From positions 124,001 to 188,000 of the forward strand of contig NZ_JACIDT010000006.1 of the NCBI RefSeq assembly GCF_014196495.1: a DNA stretch of 64,000 nt. The letters run 5' to 3'. The notes under the pieces were generated by a model. The model was not told where the DNA came from. It did no database searches and saw only the letters and a program-made list of their open reading frames with translations. A program made the translations under genes and the position numbers. Positions 25,316 to 34,656 of the stretch are shown here, piece after piece (within the stretch, counting starts at the first letter, position 1; each line of letters starts with the position of its first letter). This DNA is from Sphingobium jiangsuense. Its GTDB lineage: Bacteria > Pseudomonadota > Alphaproteobacteria > Sphingomonadales > Sphingomonadaceae.

Positions 25316-25899
25316 GCGATCCCGCGCGTCCGCCGCGCATAGACTTCAGCGGCTTTGCCGAAGCGTTGCGCCGCCAGGCGAATAATCCGCTGCAACACCG
25401 ACCCATCACCACGGCCATCTCCCGCCCGGCGCAGCAATCGCGCCTGACCGAAGTGGAACTGATCTGGATCGAGCAGAAGCTGGAGCACTGGATCCGCTTC
25501 GGCCGGATCGCGCAGGAGCGCATCGTTACGCGCCGCACCCGCATCATGGGCTTCCGGCCTGGCGCGATCTTCGCCTTCGTCCGCTGGATGGCGAACGACT
25601 ATGGCACGGTCAGCTCGCGCATCGACGTGGTGCGCGCGGTCAATGCTGGCGAGCCCTACACGACGCTGCCTTTCGTGCGCCCAGGCGGCGAAGTCCTCCT
25701 GCATATCGAAAGCTGGCCCAAGGTGAGCCAGGTGCTTGCGGCCATCGACGCGGTGGAAGCTGCCAGCGTCGATCCCTGCGATGCCGCGCCCGATCACTGG
25801 CGGCACGTTCATAACCGCATCACCGCCGGCCAAGAGCCGCGCGCCTACACGCTGGAGCGCCATCGCGCATGGCTTCGTCGCCGGGAGATCGAGGGATGA
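25312..25899 (+). CDS. DUF2840 family protein
   Basis: 195 residues. The core LTEVELIWIEQKLEHWIRFG, GAIFAFVRWMANDYGT and LPFVRPGGEVLL matches DUF2840 proteins, which are found next to traF in Trb-type ICEs. Function unknown. Both ends overlap neighbours by ATGA, so it belongs to the coupled chain from 22719 to 27717. Confidence 0.85.
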   Translation: MSDPARPPRIDFSGFAEALRRQANNPLQHRPITTAISRPAQQSRLTEVELIWIEQKLEHWIRFGRIAQERIVTRRTRIMGFRPGAIFAFVRWMANDYGTVSSRIDVVRAVNAGEPYTTLPFVRPGGEVLLHIESWPKVSQVLAAIDAVEAASVDPCDAAPDHWRHVHNRITAGQEPRAYTLERHRAWLRRREIEG

Positions 25900-26453
25900 C
25901 CCGGTTCGGCTATGTCATGGTGACGGTGCTGGCGGCGGAACTGTTCGCTGCCTTGTTCATCGCTGTCGCCGCACTCGACCCGAACCCGCGCCTGATCTGG
26001 AACGCCAGTGCGAGCGCGCCGATCGGACTCTACCGGATCGCCGCCGACAACGATCCGCCAGTCGGCACGCTGGTGGCGGTCACGCCGCCCGAACATCTCG
26101 CGCGCTGGCTTTCGGCGCGCGGCTATCTGCCCGAAGGCGTGCCGCTGCTTAAAGCTGTCGCCGCCAGGCCCGGACAGCGCGCGTGTCGGATCGGCGACGT
26201 GGTGAGCGTCGATGCCCGGCCGGTCGCCGTTGCCCGTTCTCACGATAGTCGGGGCCGCGCCCTGCCAGTGTGGCAGGGCTGCCGGACGCTCGCATCGGAT
26301 GAATTGCTGCTGCTCAACCCGGCCGTGCCCGGCAGCATGGACGGCCGCCATTTCGGGCCGCTGCCGGCTTCCACGCTGCTCGGTCGGGCAATCCCGATCC
26401 TCACCCGCGATACGCCCGACGCTCCGCTCACTTGGCGGGGGATGGGATCATGA
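25896..26453 (+). CDS. traF: TraF, S26 family conjugative signal peptidase
   Basis: 185 residues: an N-terminal membrane helix (MVTVLAAELFAALFIAVAAL) then catalytic Ser in SASAPIGLYR and Lys in PLLKAVAARPG, the S26 dyad. In RP4-type systems TraF matures and cyclises the TrbC pilin; trbC is present at 34028. The start overlaps DUF2840 and its stop overlaps the next gene. Confidence 0.9.
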   Translation: MTRFGYVMVTVLAAELFAALFIAVAALDPNPRLIWNASASAPIGLYRIAADNDPPVGTLVAVTPPEHLARWLSARGYLPEGVPLLKAVAARPGQRACRIGDVVSVDARPVAVARSHDSRGRALPVWQGCRTLASDELLLLNPAVPGSMDGRHFGPLPASTLLGRAIPILTRDTPDAPLTWRGMGS

Positions 26454-27139
26454 AGCGCCGGGCCTTCATCATCGTGCTGGCGCTCGGATTGCAGCCGCTT
26501 TGCGCTTCCGTCGCGGACGCGCAGCAACCGGCAGACGCTCAGGCTGCGCATCCCTATGCACTCCACGTTGCCGACGCCGCGCGTCGCTTCGGCATCCCCG
26601 AACGCTGGATATGGGCCGTCATGCGCGTCGAGAGCCGGGGCAATTCCCGCGTAATCTCGCCCGCCGGTGCTATGGGCCTGATGCAGATCATGCCCGGCAC
26701 CTGGGCGAACCTGCGCACCCGCCACGGGCTGGGGAGCGATCCCTTCGACGTGCGCGGCAACATCATGGCGGGCGCGGCCTATCTGCGCGCCATGTATGAT
26801 CGCTACGGCAATGCCACGGCGATGCTGGCGGCCTATAATGCCGGGCCGGGACGCTACGACGAGCATCTGTCGCGTGGCCGTCCACTGCCCGCCGAGACGC
26901 GCGGCTATCTGGCGAAACTGGCGCCGATGGTCGGTGGCGCGGACGACGTGCAGCTTGCCGTTGCGACGTCGCCCGATCCCTTCTCCTGGCGTCGGGCATC
27001 GTTGTTCGCGGCGCGGGCGACCAACAGTCCGGCTGCACCGGATGCGGCGCTGGATGAACGCCCGGCCGACGTTCGCGCCGCGGTCCAGCCGACTGCCAAC
27101 GGCCTGTTCGTCGCACTGTCAGCGCAGAGGCAGCCATGA
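26450..27139 (+). CDS. Lytic transglycosylase (SLT family, conjugation-associated)
   Basis: 229 residues. The signal peptide ends ASVADAQQ. The SLT domain has catalytic Glu in MRVESRGNS, then SPAGAMGLMQIMPGTW and AAYNAGPGRY. It opens peptidoglycan for assembly of the mating channel, like VirB1/TrbN. Overlaps both neighbours by ATGA. Confidence 0.92.
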   Translation: MKRRAFIIVLALGLQPLCASVADAQQPADAQAAHPYALHVADAARRFGIPERWIWAVMRVESRGNSRVISPAGAMGLMQIMPGTWANLRTRHGLGSDPFDVRGNIMAGAAYLRAMYDRYGNATAMLAAYNAGPGRYDEHLSRGRPLPAETRGYLAKLAPMVGGADDVQLAVATSPDPFSWRRASLFAARATNSPAAPDAALDERPADVRAAVQPTANGLFVALSAQRQP

Positions 27140-27717
27140 AGATTGCCTACGCCGATCCGCCCTATATCGGCTGCGCGCATCTCTATCGCGGCCATCCCGA
27201 CTATGCGGGCGAAGTCGATCACGGTGCGCTGATCGAGCAGCTTGAGCGCGACTATGATGGCTGGATATTGCACGCCGCCGCGACGCCGCGTTCGATCGCC
27301 GTCCTCGCACCGCTGGTCGAACGGACGGGCGCGCGCTGGATGGCCTGGGTGAAGGGCTTTGCCGCCTTCAAGCGCAACGTGCCGGTCGCTCATGCCTGGG
27401 AACCTGTCATCGTGAAGCCCGCGCGCAAGCCGGTCGTCAGCAAGCGGCTGATCATGCGCGACTGGATACAGGAGAGCATCACGCTGCGTCGCGGCCTTGC
27501 CGGTGCCAAGCCTGAAGCCGTCTGCCATTGGGCGTTCGAGATGGTCGCCGCGCGTCCCGACGACATGCTCGACGACCTGTTCCCCGGCACCGGCGCCGTC
27601 GCCGAAGCGTGGCGCACCTGGCGCCTCAAATTCGCGTTGCCGGACGATCCGGCCACGGTTCCGCCGCAGTCTGGTCGCGCACCGTCCCCCGGCCGGCAGG
27701 AGGCCGGCACGCCATGA
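27136..27717 (+). CDS. DPPY-motif methyltransferase-like protein
   Basis: 193 residues. YADPPYIGCAHLY near the N-terminus and DDLFPGTGAVAEAW near residue 142 resemble motifs IV and I of DNA amino-methyltransferases, in beta-class order. The spacing is short and the middle (WMAWVKGFAAFKRNV) is atypical. It lies last in the coupled chain. Enzyme activity is likely but the target base is unknown. Confidence 0.7.
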   Translation: MKIAYADPPYIGCAHLYRGHPDYAGEVDHGALIEQLERDYDGWILHAAATPRSIAVLAPLVERTGARWMAWVKGFAAFKRNVPVAHAWEPVIVKPARKPVVSKRLIMRDWIQESITLRRGLAGAKPEAVCHWAFEMVAARPDDMLDDLFPGTGAVAEAWRTWRLKFALPDDPATVPPQSGRAPSPGRQEAGTP

Positions 27718-27955
27718 TCGGCCACGTTTTCAGTTTGCCCGGCTCGACGGGGGAAGTGTCTGGAAGGGCAGGAAAAAGCCGAAGAAAGGGACGGCAAGAT
27801 ACAAGCCGCACCCCATTTTGCCGAAAAGCCGGGGCTTTTCCGTGGCTTCATGCGGGTGCATCGGTCGGCGAGCGTGCCGCTCGGAAGGAAAAGGCCAGCA
27901 ATTTCAAAGCGCCGAATGGCACCATAGGCCATTTTCGGCGGAAAGCGCGCCGGTC
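27718..27955. other. Non-coding gap before the relaxase, candidate oriT region
   Basis: 238 bases with two inverted repeats: CCGAAAAGCC / GGCTTTTCCG (27821 to 27842) and CGAGCG-TGC-CGCTCG (27869 to 27883 region). oriT commonly lies beside the relaxase gene. No match to the RP4 nic core ATCCTG was seen here, so this is a positional guess. Confidence 0.35.
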
Positions 27956-29713
27956 ATGACCGAGGACAGCGATTTCCGCGTCCGGCCGGGCAAGGCCAAG
28001 CGCAGCAGCGCACAGGGACGCAATGCGCGCGGCCTGGTCGCCGAGGTGCTGCGCGTCGCCGCACGCAGCGGCGGAGGCCGGAGACTCGGCTGGGGTGGAG
28101 CGCGCCGACGAGGGCAATCGAACTTCGGCCGTGGCCGCACGGCCTTCGCACGCAGCCGCCTGTTCGGATCGGGCCGGCGCGCGGTGGTCAAGATGCTGCC
28201 CGTTACCCGCTTCCACCGGAACGGGCAGCCGAAGGCGCCGCTATCCGCGCACATCACCTATCTCAAACGTGAGGGCGTCACCCGCGACGGATCGCCCGCG
28301 CGGATGTTCGACGCCAACGGCGATGGCGCCGACGATCGAGCCTTCGCCGATCGCTGCAAAGACGACCGGCATCATTTCAGGATCGTCGTCTCGCCCGAGG
28401 ACGCGGCGGACCTCACCGATCTGCGCGAATACACCCGCGATCTCGTTCGGCAGATGGAAGCCGATCTCGGCACAAAGCTGGATTGGGTCGCCGTCGATCA
28501 TTGGAACACCGACAACCCGCACGTCCATCTGCTCGTGCGCGGGGTCAACGACCAGGGGCAGGATCTCGTAATCAGCCGCGACTATATCAGTCACGGCTTG
28601 CGCTCGCGCGCCGAGGAACTGGCCCTGGCCGAACTCGGGCCGAAGCCCGAGCATGAAATCCAGCGCGCGCTCGACCGCGAGGTGACGGCCGAACGCTGGA
28701 CCCGGCTCGACGCCGAGATCAGCCGCTCGGCCGACGAGCTGGGCGTCATCGACCTTCGTCCCGAACGGCCCGGCCAGGACGATCCGCGCTTGCGGCGATT
28801 GATGACCGGGCGCTTGCAGTATCTTGAGACGATGGGGCTCGCGGCCGAGGCCGAGCCCGGTCAATGGGTGATGGCCGAGGGCGCACAAGCCAAGCTGCGC
28901 GACCTGGGCACGCGCGGCGATATCATCCGAACCATCGGCCAGGCATTGAGGGATCGCGGCCAGGACCGGCCGCTCGACAGCTATGCGCTCGTGAGCAGCG
29001 CGCCGGAAAAGCCGATTATCGGACGGCTGATCGACAAGGGGTTGCACGATGAGTTGACCGGCACGGCTTATGCCGTGATCGACGGCACGGACGGTCGCAC
29101 CCACCATGTCCGGCTTCCCGGCATCGAGGCGCTGGAGCACAGCCCCGACCGGGGTGGCGTCGTCGAACTGCGCGCTACGGCCAGGGCGGGCGAGCAGAAG
29201 CCCACGCTGTTCCTCGCCACCCGCTCCGATCACGACCTTGCCGTCCAGGTGAAGGCGCCCGGCGCGACCTGGCTCGACCATCGGCTGATCGAGCGCGGCG
29301 CTGGCGTCGCGGACGGTGGATTCGGCGCCGAGGTGCGCCGCGCGATGGACCAGCGCACCGACCATCTCGTCCGCGAGGGACTGGCGCGGCGCTATGGTGA
29401 TCGTGTCGTCTTGCAGCGCAATCTTCTCGACACGCTGCGTCGCCGTGAAATGGACGCGGCTGGCGCGCGGATCGCCGCAGAGACGGGCCTTGAATACCGG
29501 CCCACCACTGCGGGTGAGAAAATCGCCGGCATCTGCCGCCAGCGCCTCGCGCTCACCTCCGGTCGCTTCGCCATGATCGACGACGGGCTCGGGTTCAGCC
29601 TCGTGCCCTGGTCGCACGGCCTTGAACGCCAGCTCGGTCGGCAGGTCGCAGGCGTCATGCGCGGTGGCGGCATCGACTGGACGCTCGGTCGCCAGCGCGG
29701 GCTCGGCCTTTAA
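27956..29713 (+). CDS. Relaxase / mobilisation nuclease with DUF3363 (VirD2-like)
   Basis: 586 residues. The N-terminus is basic and low-complexity. The relaxase domain has DDRHHFRIVVSPEDA and the HUH-type metal motif HWNTDNPHVHLLVRG near residues 180 to 196. The DUF3363 C-terminal part includes TAYAVIDGTDGRTHHVRLPG. It nicks oriT and leads DNA into the channel through TraG. ATG 27956 is chosen; the earlier frame overlaps the previous gene. Confidence 0.92.
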   Translation: MTEDSDFRVRPGKAKRSSAQGRNARGLVAEVLRVAARSGGGRRLGWGGARRRGQSNFGRGRTAFARSRLFGSGRRAVVKMLPVTRFHRNGQPKAPLSAHITYLKREGVTRDGSPARMFDANGDGADDRAFADRCKDDRHHFRIVVSPEDAADLTDLREYTRDLVRQMEADLGTKLDWVAVDHWNTDNPHVHLLVRGVNDQGQDLVISRDYISHGLRSRAEELALAELGPKPEHEIQRALDREVTAERWTRLDAEISRSADELGVIDLRPERPGQDDPRLRRLMTGRLQYLETMGLAAEAEPGQWVMAEGAQAKLRDLGTRGDIIRTIGQALRDRGQDRPLDSYALVSSAPEKPIIGRLIDKGLHDELTGTAYAVIDGTDGRTHHVRLPGIEALEHSPDRGGVVELRATARAGEQKPTLFLATRSDHDLAVQVKAPGATWLDHRLIERGAGVADGGFGAEVRRAMDQRTDHLVREGLARRYGDRVVLQRNLLDTLRRREMDAAGARIAAETGLEYRPTTAGEKIAGICRQRLALTSGRFAMIDDGLGFSLVPWSHGLERQLGRQVAGVMRGGGIDWTLGRQRGLGL

Positions 29714-29733
29714 CCTTCCAAGGAGATTTCCCT

Positions 29734-31713
29734 ATGTCCGCCACCAAAATCCTCTGGGGCCAGGTCATCACCGTTTTTCTGATCGTGCTCGCCGCAATCT
29801 GGAGCGCGACCCAATGGACGGCCGCCGCGCTCGGCTATCAGCCCGAGCTTGGGCAGCCATGGTTCATGCTTGGGCAGACGCCCATCTATCCACCGCCGGC
29901 TTTCTTCTGGTGGTGGTTCTCGTTCGACGCCTATGCGCCGGAGATATTCCAGACCGGCGCGTTCATCGCCGTGTCAGGCGGCTTTGCAGCGATCGCCGTG
30001 GCGATCGGCATGTCGGTCTGGCGGGCGCGCGAGATGAAGAACGTCGAGACCTACGGCTCGGCGCGTTGGGCGGCGCACAAGGAAGTCCGCACCGCCGGCC
30101 TGCTCGGCAATGACGGCGTGGTGCTGGGCAAACTGGGCAAGCACTATCTGCGTCATGACGGGCCGGAGCATGTCTTGTGCTTCGCTCCGACAAGGAGCGG
30201 CAAAGGCGTCGGCCTGGTCGTGCCTTCGCTGTTGACCTGGCCCGGATCGGCCATCGTTCACGATATCAAGGGCGAGAACTGGACACTGACCGCCGGTTTT
30301 CGCGCCCGGCATGGCCGCGTGCTGCTGTTCGATCCCACCAACGGGGCGTCGGCCGCCTACAACCCGCTGCTGGAGGTGCGGCGTGGCCAGTGGGAGGTCC
30401 GCGACGTGCAGAATGTCGCGGACGTGCTGGTCGATCCCGAGGGCTCGCTGGAACGCCGCAACCATTGGGAAAAGACCTCGCACGCGCTGCTGGTCGGCGC
30501 GATCCTGCATGTGCTTTACGCCGAGCCCGACAAGACGCTGGCCGGGGTTGCCGCTTTCCTGTCGGACCCCGCACGCACGATCGAGCAGACCCTCGCCGCG
30601 ATGATGGCGACGCCCCATCTGGGTGAAGCGGGTGTTCATCCCGTCGTCGCCTCGGCCGCCCGCGAGCTGCTGAACAAATCCGAGAACGAGCGGTCGGGCG
30701 TGCTCAGCACCGCCATGTCCTTTTTGGGGTTGTATCGTGATCCCGTCGTGGCGCAGGTCACGCGGACCTGCGAGTGGCGCATAGCCGATCTTGTCGAGGG
30801 CGAGCAGCCGGCGACGCTCTACCTCGTCGTGCCACCCAGCGACATCTCGCGCACCAAGCCGCTCATTCGCCTCGTGCTCAATCAGATCGGCCGCAGGCTC
30901 ACCGAAGAACTCAATCCTTCGGGCAAGCGCCATCGCGTGCTGCTGATGCTGGACGAGTTTCCGGCGCTGGGCCGCCTGGATTTTTTCGAGAGCGCGTTGG
31001 CGTTCATGGCGGGGTATGGCCTGAAATCGTTTCTGATCGCGCAGAGCCTCAATCAGATCGAGCGCGCCTATGGCCCCAACAACGCCATTCTCGACAACTG
31101 CCATGTCAGGGTGAGCTTTGCGACCAATGACGAAAGAACGGCAAAAAGGGTGTCGGACGCGCTCGGCACCGCCACCGAAATGCGGGCGATGCGAAATTAT
31201 GCCGGGCATCGCCTGTCGCCCTGGCTGGGGCATTTGATGGTCTCGCGTTCCGAGACCGCTCGTCAGCTTCTCACCCCCGGTGAAATCATGCAGCTCCCGC
31301 CCGACGACGAGATCGTCATGGTCGCGGGCGTGCATCCGATCCGGGCGAAAAAGGTCCGCTACTACAGGGACCGACGCTTTACGGAGCGGGTGCTGACGCC
31401 GCCGGACATGAATGTCGGGGGAGGCCCGCCGCGCCCGGATGACTGGACCGGACGGGTGGCAGCCGCCGATCCCGGCGCGCTCGCCGCGGTCGTCCGCGCC
31501 CAGGAGGATGCCGCCAATGGCGGGCTGCGCCGCGAGCCCGAGCTGCCCGAGCATGTCGCCATCGTGAAGGAGACCACGGCGCCGCCCGCGCAGGAGTTTT
31601 CCATCGTCGAGGATGAACCCGAGGACGCCGCGCGACAGGCGGCGGTGCGGCGCCGGATGCAGGGCATCGCGCGGCAGGCGTCGCTCGATCCCGGCGACGG
31701 CATCGAATTGTAG
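29734..31713 (+). CDS. traG: TraG/VirD4 type IV coupling protein
   Basis: 659 residues: two N-terminal membrane helices (to about residue 95), Walker A in APTRSGKGVGLVVPS, Walker B LLMLDEFPALG, and the conserved QSLNQIERAYG region. It is the inner-membrane ATPase that hands the relaxase-DNA complex to the Trb channel. A good RBS (AAGGAG) sits 21 bp after the relaxase. Confidence 0.96.
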   Translation: MSATKILWGQVITVFLIVLAAIWSATQWTAAALGYQPELGQPWFMLGQTPIYPPPAFFWWWFSFDAYAPEIFQTGAFIAVSGGFAAIAVAIGMSVWRAREMKNVETYGSARWAAHKEVRTAGLLGNDGVVLGKLGKHYLRHDGPEHVLCFAPTRSGKGVGLVVPSLLTWPGSAIVHDIKGENWTLTAGFRARHGRVLLFDPTNGASAAYNPLLEVRRGQWEVRDVQNVADVLVDPEGSLERRNHWEKTSHALLVGAILHVLYAEPDKTLAGVAAFLSDPARTIEQTLAAMMATPHLGEAGVHPVVASAARELLNKSENERSGVLSTAMSFLGLYRDPVVAQVTRTCEWRIADLVEGEQPATLYLVVPPSDISRTKPLIRLVLNQIGRRLTEELNPSGKRHRVLLMLDEFPALGRLDFFESALAFMAGYGLKSFLIAQSLNQIERAYGPNNAILDNCHVRVSFATNDERTAKRVSDALGTATEMRAMRNYAGHRLSPWLGHLMVSRSETARQLLTPGEIMQLPPDDEIVMVAGVHPIRAKKVRYYRDRRFTERVLTPPDMNVGGGPPRPDDWTGRVAAADPGALAAVVRAQEDAANGGLRREPELPEHVAIVKETTAPPAQEFSIVEDEPEDAARQAAVRRRMQGIARQASLDPGDGIEL

Positions 31714-31722
31714 GAGGTAGCT

Positions 31723-32145
31723 ATGCGCGTTCGTCTCAATGTCTATTTCCCGCCCGAGCTGGCCCGCCAGGTGAGCGAGCTGGCGATCCGGCGCCGCATC
31801 TCGCGCTCCGCGATCGTGGAGGCGGCGGTCGCTTCCTATATGTCGCCGGACGGTGCAGACCGGCTGGAGGCGGCCTTCGCGCGCCGGCTCGACCGCCTCT
31901 CGCGCCAGGTCCAGCGGCTTGAGCGCAACACCGGCCTGACCACCGAGGCGCTGGCGCTGTTCGTGCACTTCTGGCTGTCTGTGACACCGCCGCTCCCCGA
32001 TGAGGATCAGGCAGCCGCCCAGATAAAGGGCCGCAAACGCTATGAGGGTTTCGTCGAGACGCTCGGCCGGCGCTACGCCAGCGGCAAGAGTCTGCTCGAC
32101 GAGATCCCCGAGGACGTCTCGGCGCAGGCGCCAGACCCGTCGTGA
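31723..32145 (+). CDS. CopG/RHH family protein of the transfer region
   Basis: 140 residues. The N-terminal MRVRLNVYFPPELARQVSEL ribbon-helix-helix is followed by a coiled-coil-prone segment (LDRLSRQVQRLERNTGL) and a conserved tail. CopG-like genes between traG and trbB are standard in these elements; it may regulate transfer or act as a relaxosome accessory. Confidence 0.85.
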   Translation: MRVRLNVYFPPELARQVSELAIRRRISRSAIVEAAVASYMSPDGADRLEAAFARRLDRLSRQVQRLERNTGLTTEALALFVHFWLSVTPPLPDEDQAAAQIKGRKRYEGFVETLGRRYASGKSLLDEIPEDVSAQAPDPS

Positions 32146-32152
32146 CGGCCAT

Positions 32153-32167
32153 TGGCATAATATGCCA
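32153..32167. promoter_or_regulatory. Palindromic operator before parDE
   Basis: A perfect 15 bp palindrome TGGCATAATATGCCA lies 42 bp before the parD ATG. A ParD ribbon-helix-helix site is expected there, so it is read as an autorepression site. Confidence 0.6.
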
Positions 32168-32208
32168 TAGTTGTTATGATGCAGACCGGAAACAAGGAGA
32201 TTCGCGCG

Positions 32209-32499
32209 ATGCCGACCCGCAACGTCGTTCTGACCGATCGTCAGGCCGAGTTGGTCGATAACCTGGTGCGTTCGGGACGCTATCAGAATGCCAGCGAGGT
32301 GCTGCGCGAAGGCTTGCGGCTGATCGAGCGGCACGCGGCCGAGGATGCGGCCCGGCTTGAAGCCCTGAAGAAGGCGGCCGAACTGGGCTGGAATGACATC
32401 GACGCCGGCCGCTATGTCGACGTCGCCGAAGACGGGCTTTCCGACTTCATCGGCGGCCTTGGCCGGCAGGCGGCGGATCGCGTGCGCCCCGCCAACTGA
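32209..32499 (+). CDS. parD: ParD family antitoxin
   Basis: 96 residues from MPTRNVVLT with AAGGAG upstream; the 11 extra codons of the longer frame precede the RBS. The RHH domain is NVVLTDRQAELVDNLVRSGRYQNASEV, then the helical ParE-binding tail LREGLRLIERH. Stop and parE start overlap (TGATG). Confidence 0.92.
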   Translation: MPTRNVVLTDRQAELVDNLVRSGRYQNASEVLREGLRLIERHAAEDAARLEALKKAAELGWNDIDAGRYVDVAEDGLSDFIGGLGRQAADRVRPAN

Positions 32500-32867
32500 T
32501 GTCGCTTTATCGGCTGTCCGCTGCCGCACAGGCGGACATCATCGAAATTCTGACCCGGACGCAGGAACGCTTCGGCGAGGCTGCGCGCCTTCGCTACGAG
32601 GCGCTGATCGTGGCGGCGATCCGCGACATCGCCGAAAACCCGTCCCGTCCCGGCGCTCCCGAAAGGCCGGAACTGGGCGTGGATGCGCGAACCTGGCACC
32701 TGCGGCATAGCCGCGAGAAGGCGCGCACCGGCACGGGCACCGTTCGGCGGCCAAGGCACTTCATCGTCTTCCGAACCCATGCGTCGGGCATGGTCGAGAT
32801 CGGCCGCATCCTTCATGACGCGATGGAGCTGGAGCGGCACCGGCTGACGACTCACGACTGGAATTGA
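32499..32867 (+). CDS. parE: ParE/RelE family toxin
   Basis: 122 residues in the ParE pattern: LSAAAQADIIEILTRTQERFG, then RPELGVDARTWHLRHSR and HFIVFRTHASGMVEIGRILHDAME. ParE toxins inhibit gyrase. The pair probably stabilises the element. It follows parD directly. Confidence 0.9.
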   Translation: MSLYRLSAAAQADIIEILTRTQERFGEAARLRYEALIVAAIRDIAENPSRPGAPERPELGVDARTWHLRHSREKARTGTGTVRRPRHFIVFRTHASGMVEIGRILHDAMELERHRLTTHDWN

Positions 32868-33044
32868 ATCTCCGCGGGTGAGTTTTCAGGACAGGCGCGC
32901 AAGACGGAATCCGCCGCCCGCAAGTATCTGCCGCCGCTTCCACTACGCCGCGACGTAGCTGTTGCAACCGATCATTTCCTGCGTCTCTTGATGTGCCCCT
33001 GATGCCGGGCGGCAATTCGCCCGGCCTGGTTCAGGGGCCAGTTC

Positions 33045-34031
33045 TTGTCCGTCCAACCGATCCGATCCGTAAGTGAGACCCGTGGTGCGCGGATGCTGCG
33101 CACGGCGCTGGGGGGCGCCATCGCGGGCTGGCTGGAAGACCCGACCGTCGTCGAGGTGATGCTCAACCCGGACGGCCGGCTCTGGATCGACCGGCTGGGC
33201 GAAGGGATTTCCGACAGCGGCATGACGATGGCCGCCGTCGATGGCGAGCGCATCGTGCGCCTGGTCGCGCACCATGTCGGCGCCGAGGTTCATGCGAATG
33301 CTCCGCGCGTGTCGGCCGAACTGCCCGAAGGAGGCGAGCGGTTCGAAGGGCTGTTGCCGCCCGTCGTCGCAGCGCCCGCCTTCGCCATCCGCAAGCCCGC
33401 CGTCGCTGTATTCACGCTCGGCGACTATGCGGCGGCCGGGATCATGTCGGCCGCCCAGGCAGAAACGCTCCGCCAGGGCATCACGGCCCGCGCCAACATC
33501 CTGATCGCCGGCGGCACCGGCAGCGGCAAGACCACGCTGGTCAATGCGCTGCTGGCCGAGGTGGCCAGGACCACCGACCGTATCGTGCTGATCGAAGACA
33601 CGCGCGAGCTGCAATGCGCCGCGCCCAATCTTGTCGCCATGCGGACGAAGGATGGCGTCGTCTCGCTGTCCGATCTGGTCCGTTCATCGCTGCGCCTGCG
33701 GCCCGATCGCATCCCGATCGGCGAGGTGCGCGGCGCCGAGGCGCTCGACCTGCTCAAAGCCTGGGGCACTGGCCATCCAGGCGGCATCGGAACGATTCAT
33801 GCCGGAACCGCACTCGGCGCGCTGCGACGCATGGAGCAGCTCATCCAGGAGGCCGTCGTCACGATCCCCCGCGCGCTGCTCGCCGAAACCATCGACCTGA
33901 TCGCCGTGCTGGTCCGTGACGGCCATGGCCGCCGGCTTTCCGAACTCGCCCGCGTCGAGGGCCTCGATTCCACGACCGGCGACTATCGCATCATCCCCAT
34001 TTCCACCACCGAACCCGGAGACCTCCCATGA
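33045..34031 (+). CDS. trbB: TrbB, VirB11-type conjugation ATPase
   Basis: 328 residues from a TTG start (a later ATG gives MLRTALGG). Walker A is [15 protein letters not shown], with the Asp box IEDTREL and Walker B-like [10 protein letters not shown]; the HIS box [13 protein letters not shown] is clear. Hexameric ATPase powering pilus and channel assembly. First gene of the coupled trb operon. The 177 bp before it holds no gene. Confidence 0.95.
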   Translation: MSVQPIRSVSETRGARMLRTALGGAIAGWLEDPTVVEVMLNPDGRLWIDRLGEGISDSGMTMAAVDGERIVRLVAHHVGAEVHANAPRVSAELPEGGERFEGLLPPVVAAPAFAIRKPAVAVFTLGDYAAAGIMSAAQAETLRQGITARANILIAGGTGSGKTTLVNALLAEVARTTDRIVLIEDTRELQCAAPNLVAMRTKDGVVSLSDLVRSSLRLRPDRIPIGEVRGAEALDLLKAWGTGHPGGIGTIHAGTALGALRRMEQLIQEAVVTIPRALLAETIDLIAVLVRDGHGRRLSELARVEGLDSTTGDYRIIPISTTEPGDLP

Positions 34032-34378
34032 AGAAGGACACCAGACGCCGCCTCCTGGGCGGCACCATGCTCGACCGCATGGGCCATATCGGCGTCACTG
34101 CCGCCGGACTGCTCTACGCATTGCCGGCCCACGCAGCCGGATCGTCGATGCCGTGGGAGGCGCCGCTCCAGTCGATCCTCGAAAGCATCGAGGGGCCGGT
34201 GGCGAAGATCGTCGCGGTAATCATCATTATCGCGACCGGCCTGACCCTGGCGTTCGGCGATACGAACGGAGGTTTCAGGCGGCTGATCCAGATCGTCTTC
34301 GGTCTGTCGATCGCCTTCGCGGCCAGTTCCTTCTTCCTTACCTTCTTCTCGTTCGGCGGCGGGGCGCTGATCGCATGA
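34028..34378 (+). CDS. trbC: TrbC, VirB2-type pilin precursor
   Basis: 116 residues: signal region ending LPAHAAGSS, then two hydrophobic helices (IVAVIIIIATGLTLAFG and IAFAASSFFLTFFS). Major conjugative pilin subunit, processed by TraF. Overlaps trbB by ATGA. Confidence 0.93.
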   Translation: MKKDTRRRLLGGTMLDRMGHIGVTAAGLLYALPAHAAGSSMPWEAPLQSILESIEGPVAKIVAVIIIIATGLTLAFGDTNGGFRRLIQIVFGLSIAFAASSFFLTFFSFGGGALIA

Positions 34379-34656
34379 CTGGCGTCGTCGACCATGGGGA
34401 GCCGATCGCGGGCTTCTATGCGCCGGTCCATCGCGCGCTGACCGAGCCGATATTGCTCGGCGGCGCCCCGCGCGTACTCGCTATCGTCAACGGCACGCTT
34501 GCCGGGGCGATCGGTCTCGGCCTGCGCCTCTGGATCGCGGGTCTCGCCATCTGGGCGATCGGCCATGCGCTGTCGGTCTGGGCCGCGCGGCGCGATCCGC
34601 AATTCGTGGACGTGGCCCGGCGCCACCTCCGCTACCCGACATGGATGCAGCCATGA
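34375..34656 (+). CDS. trbD: TrbD, VirB3-like membrane protein
   Basis: 93 residues with the VirB3 pattern: FYAPVHRALTEPILLGGAPR then two membrane helices and a RHLRYPTWM end. It associates with TrbE at the inner membrane. ATGA overlaps at both ends. Confidence 0.93.
   Translation: MTGVVDHGEPIAGFYAPVHRALTEPILLGGAPRVLAIVNGTLAGAIGLGLRLWIAGLAIWAIGHALSVWAARRDPQFVDVARRHLRYPTWMQP

Noticed and set aside
29974..32529. 851-residue minus-strand open frame opposite traG
   Set aside because: Shadow frame: no domain motifs, low-complexity composition, and it fully overlaps traG and the CopG gene.
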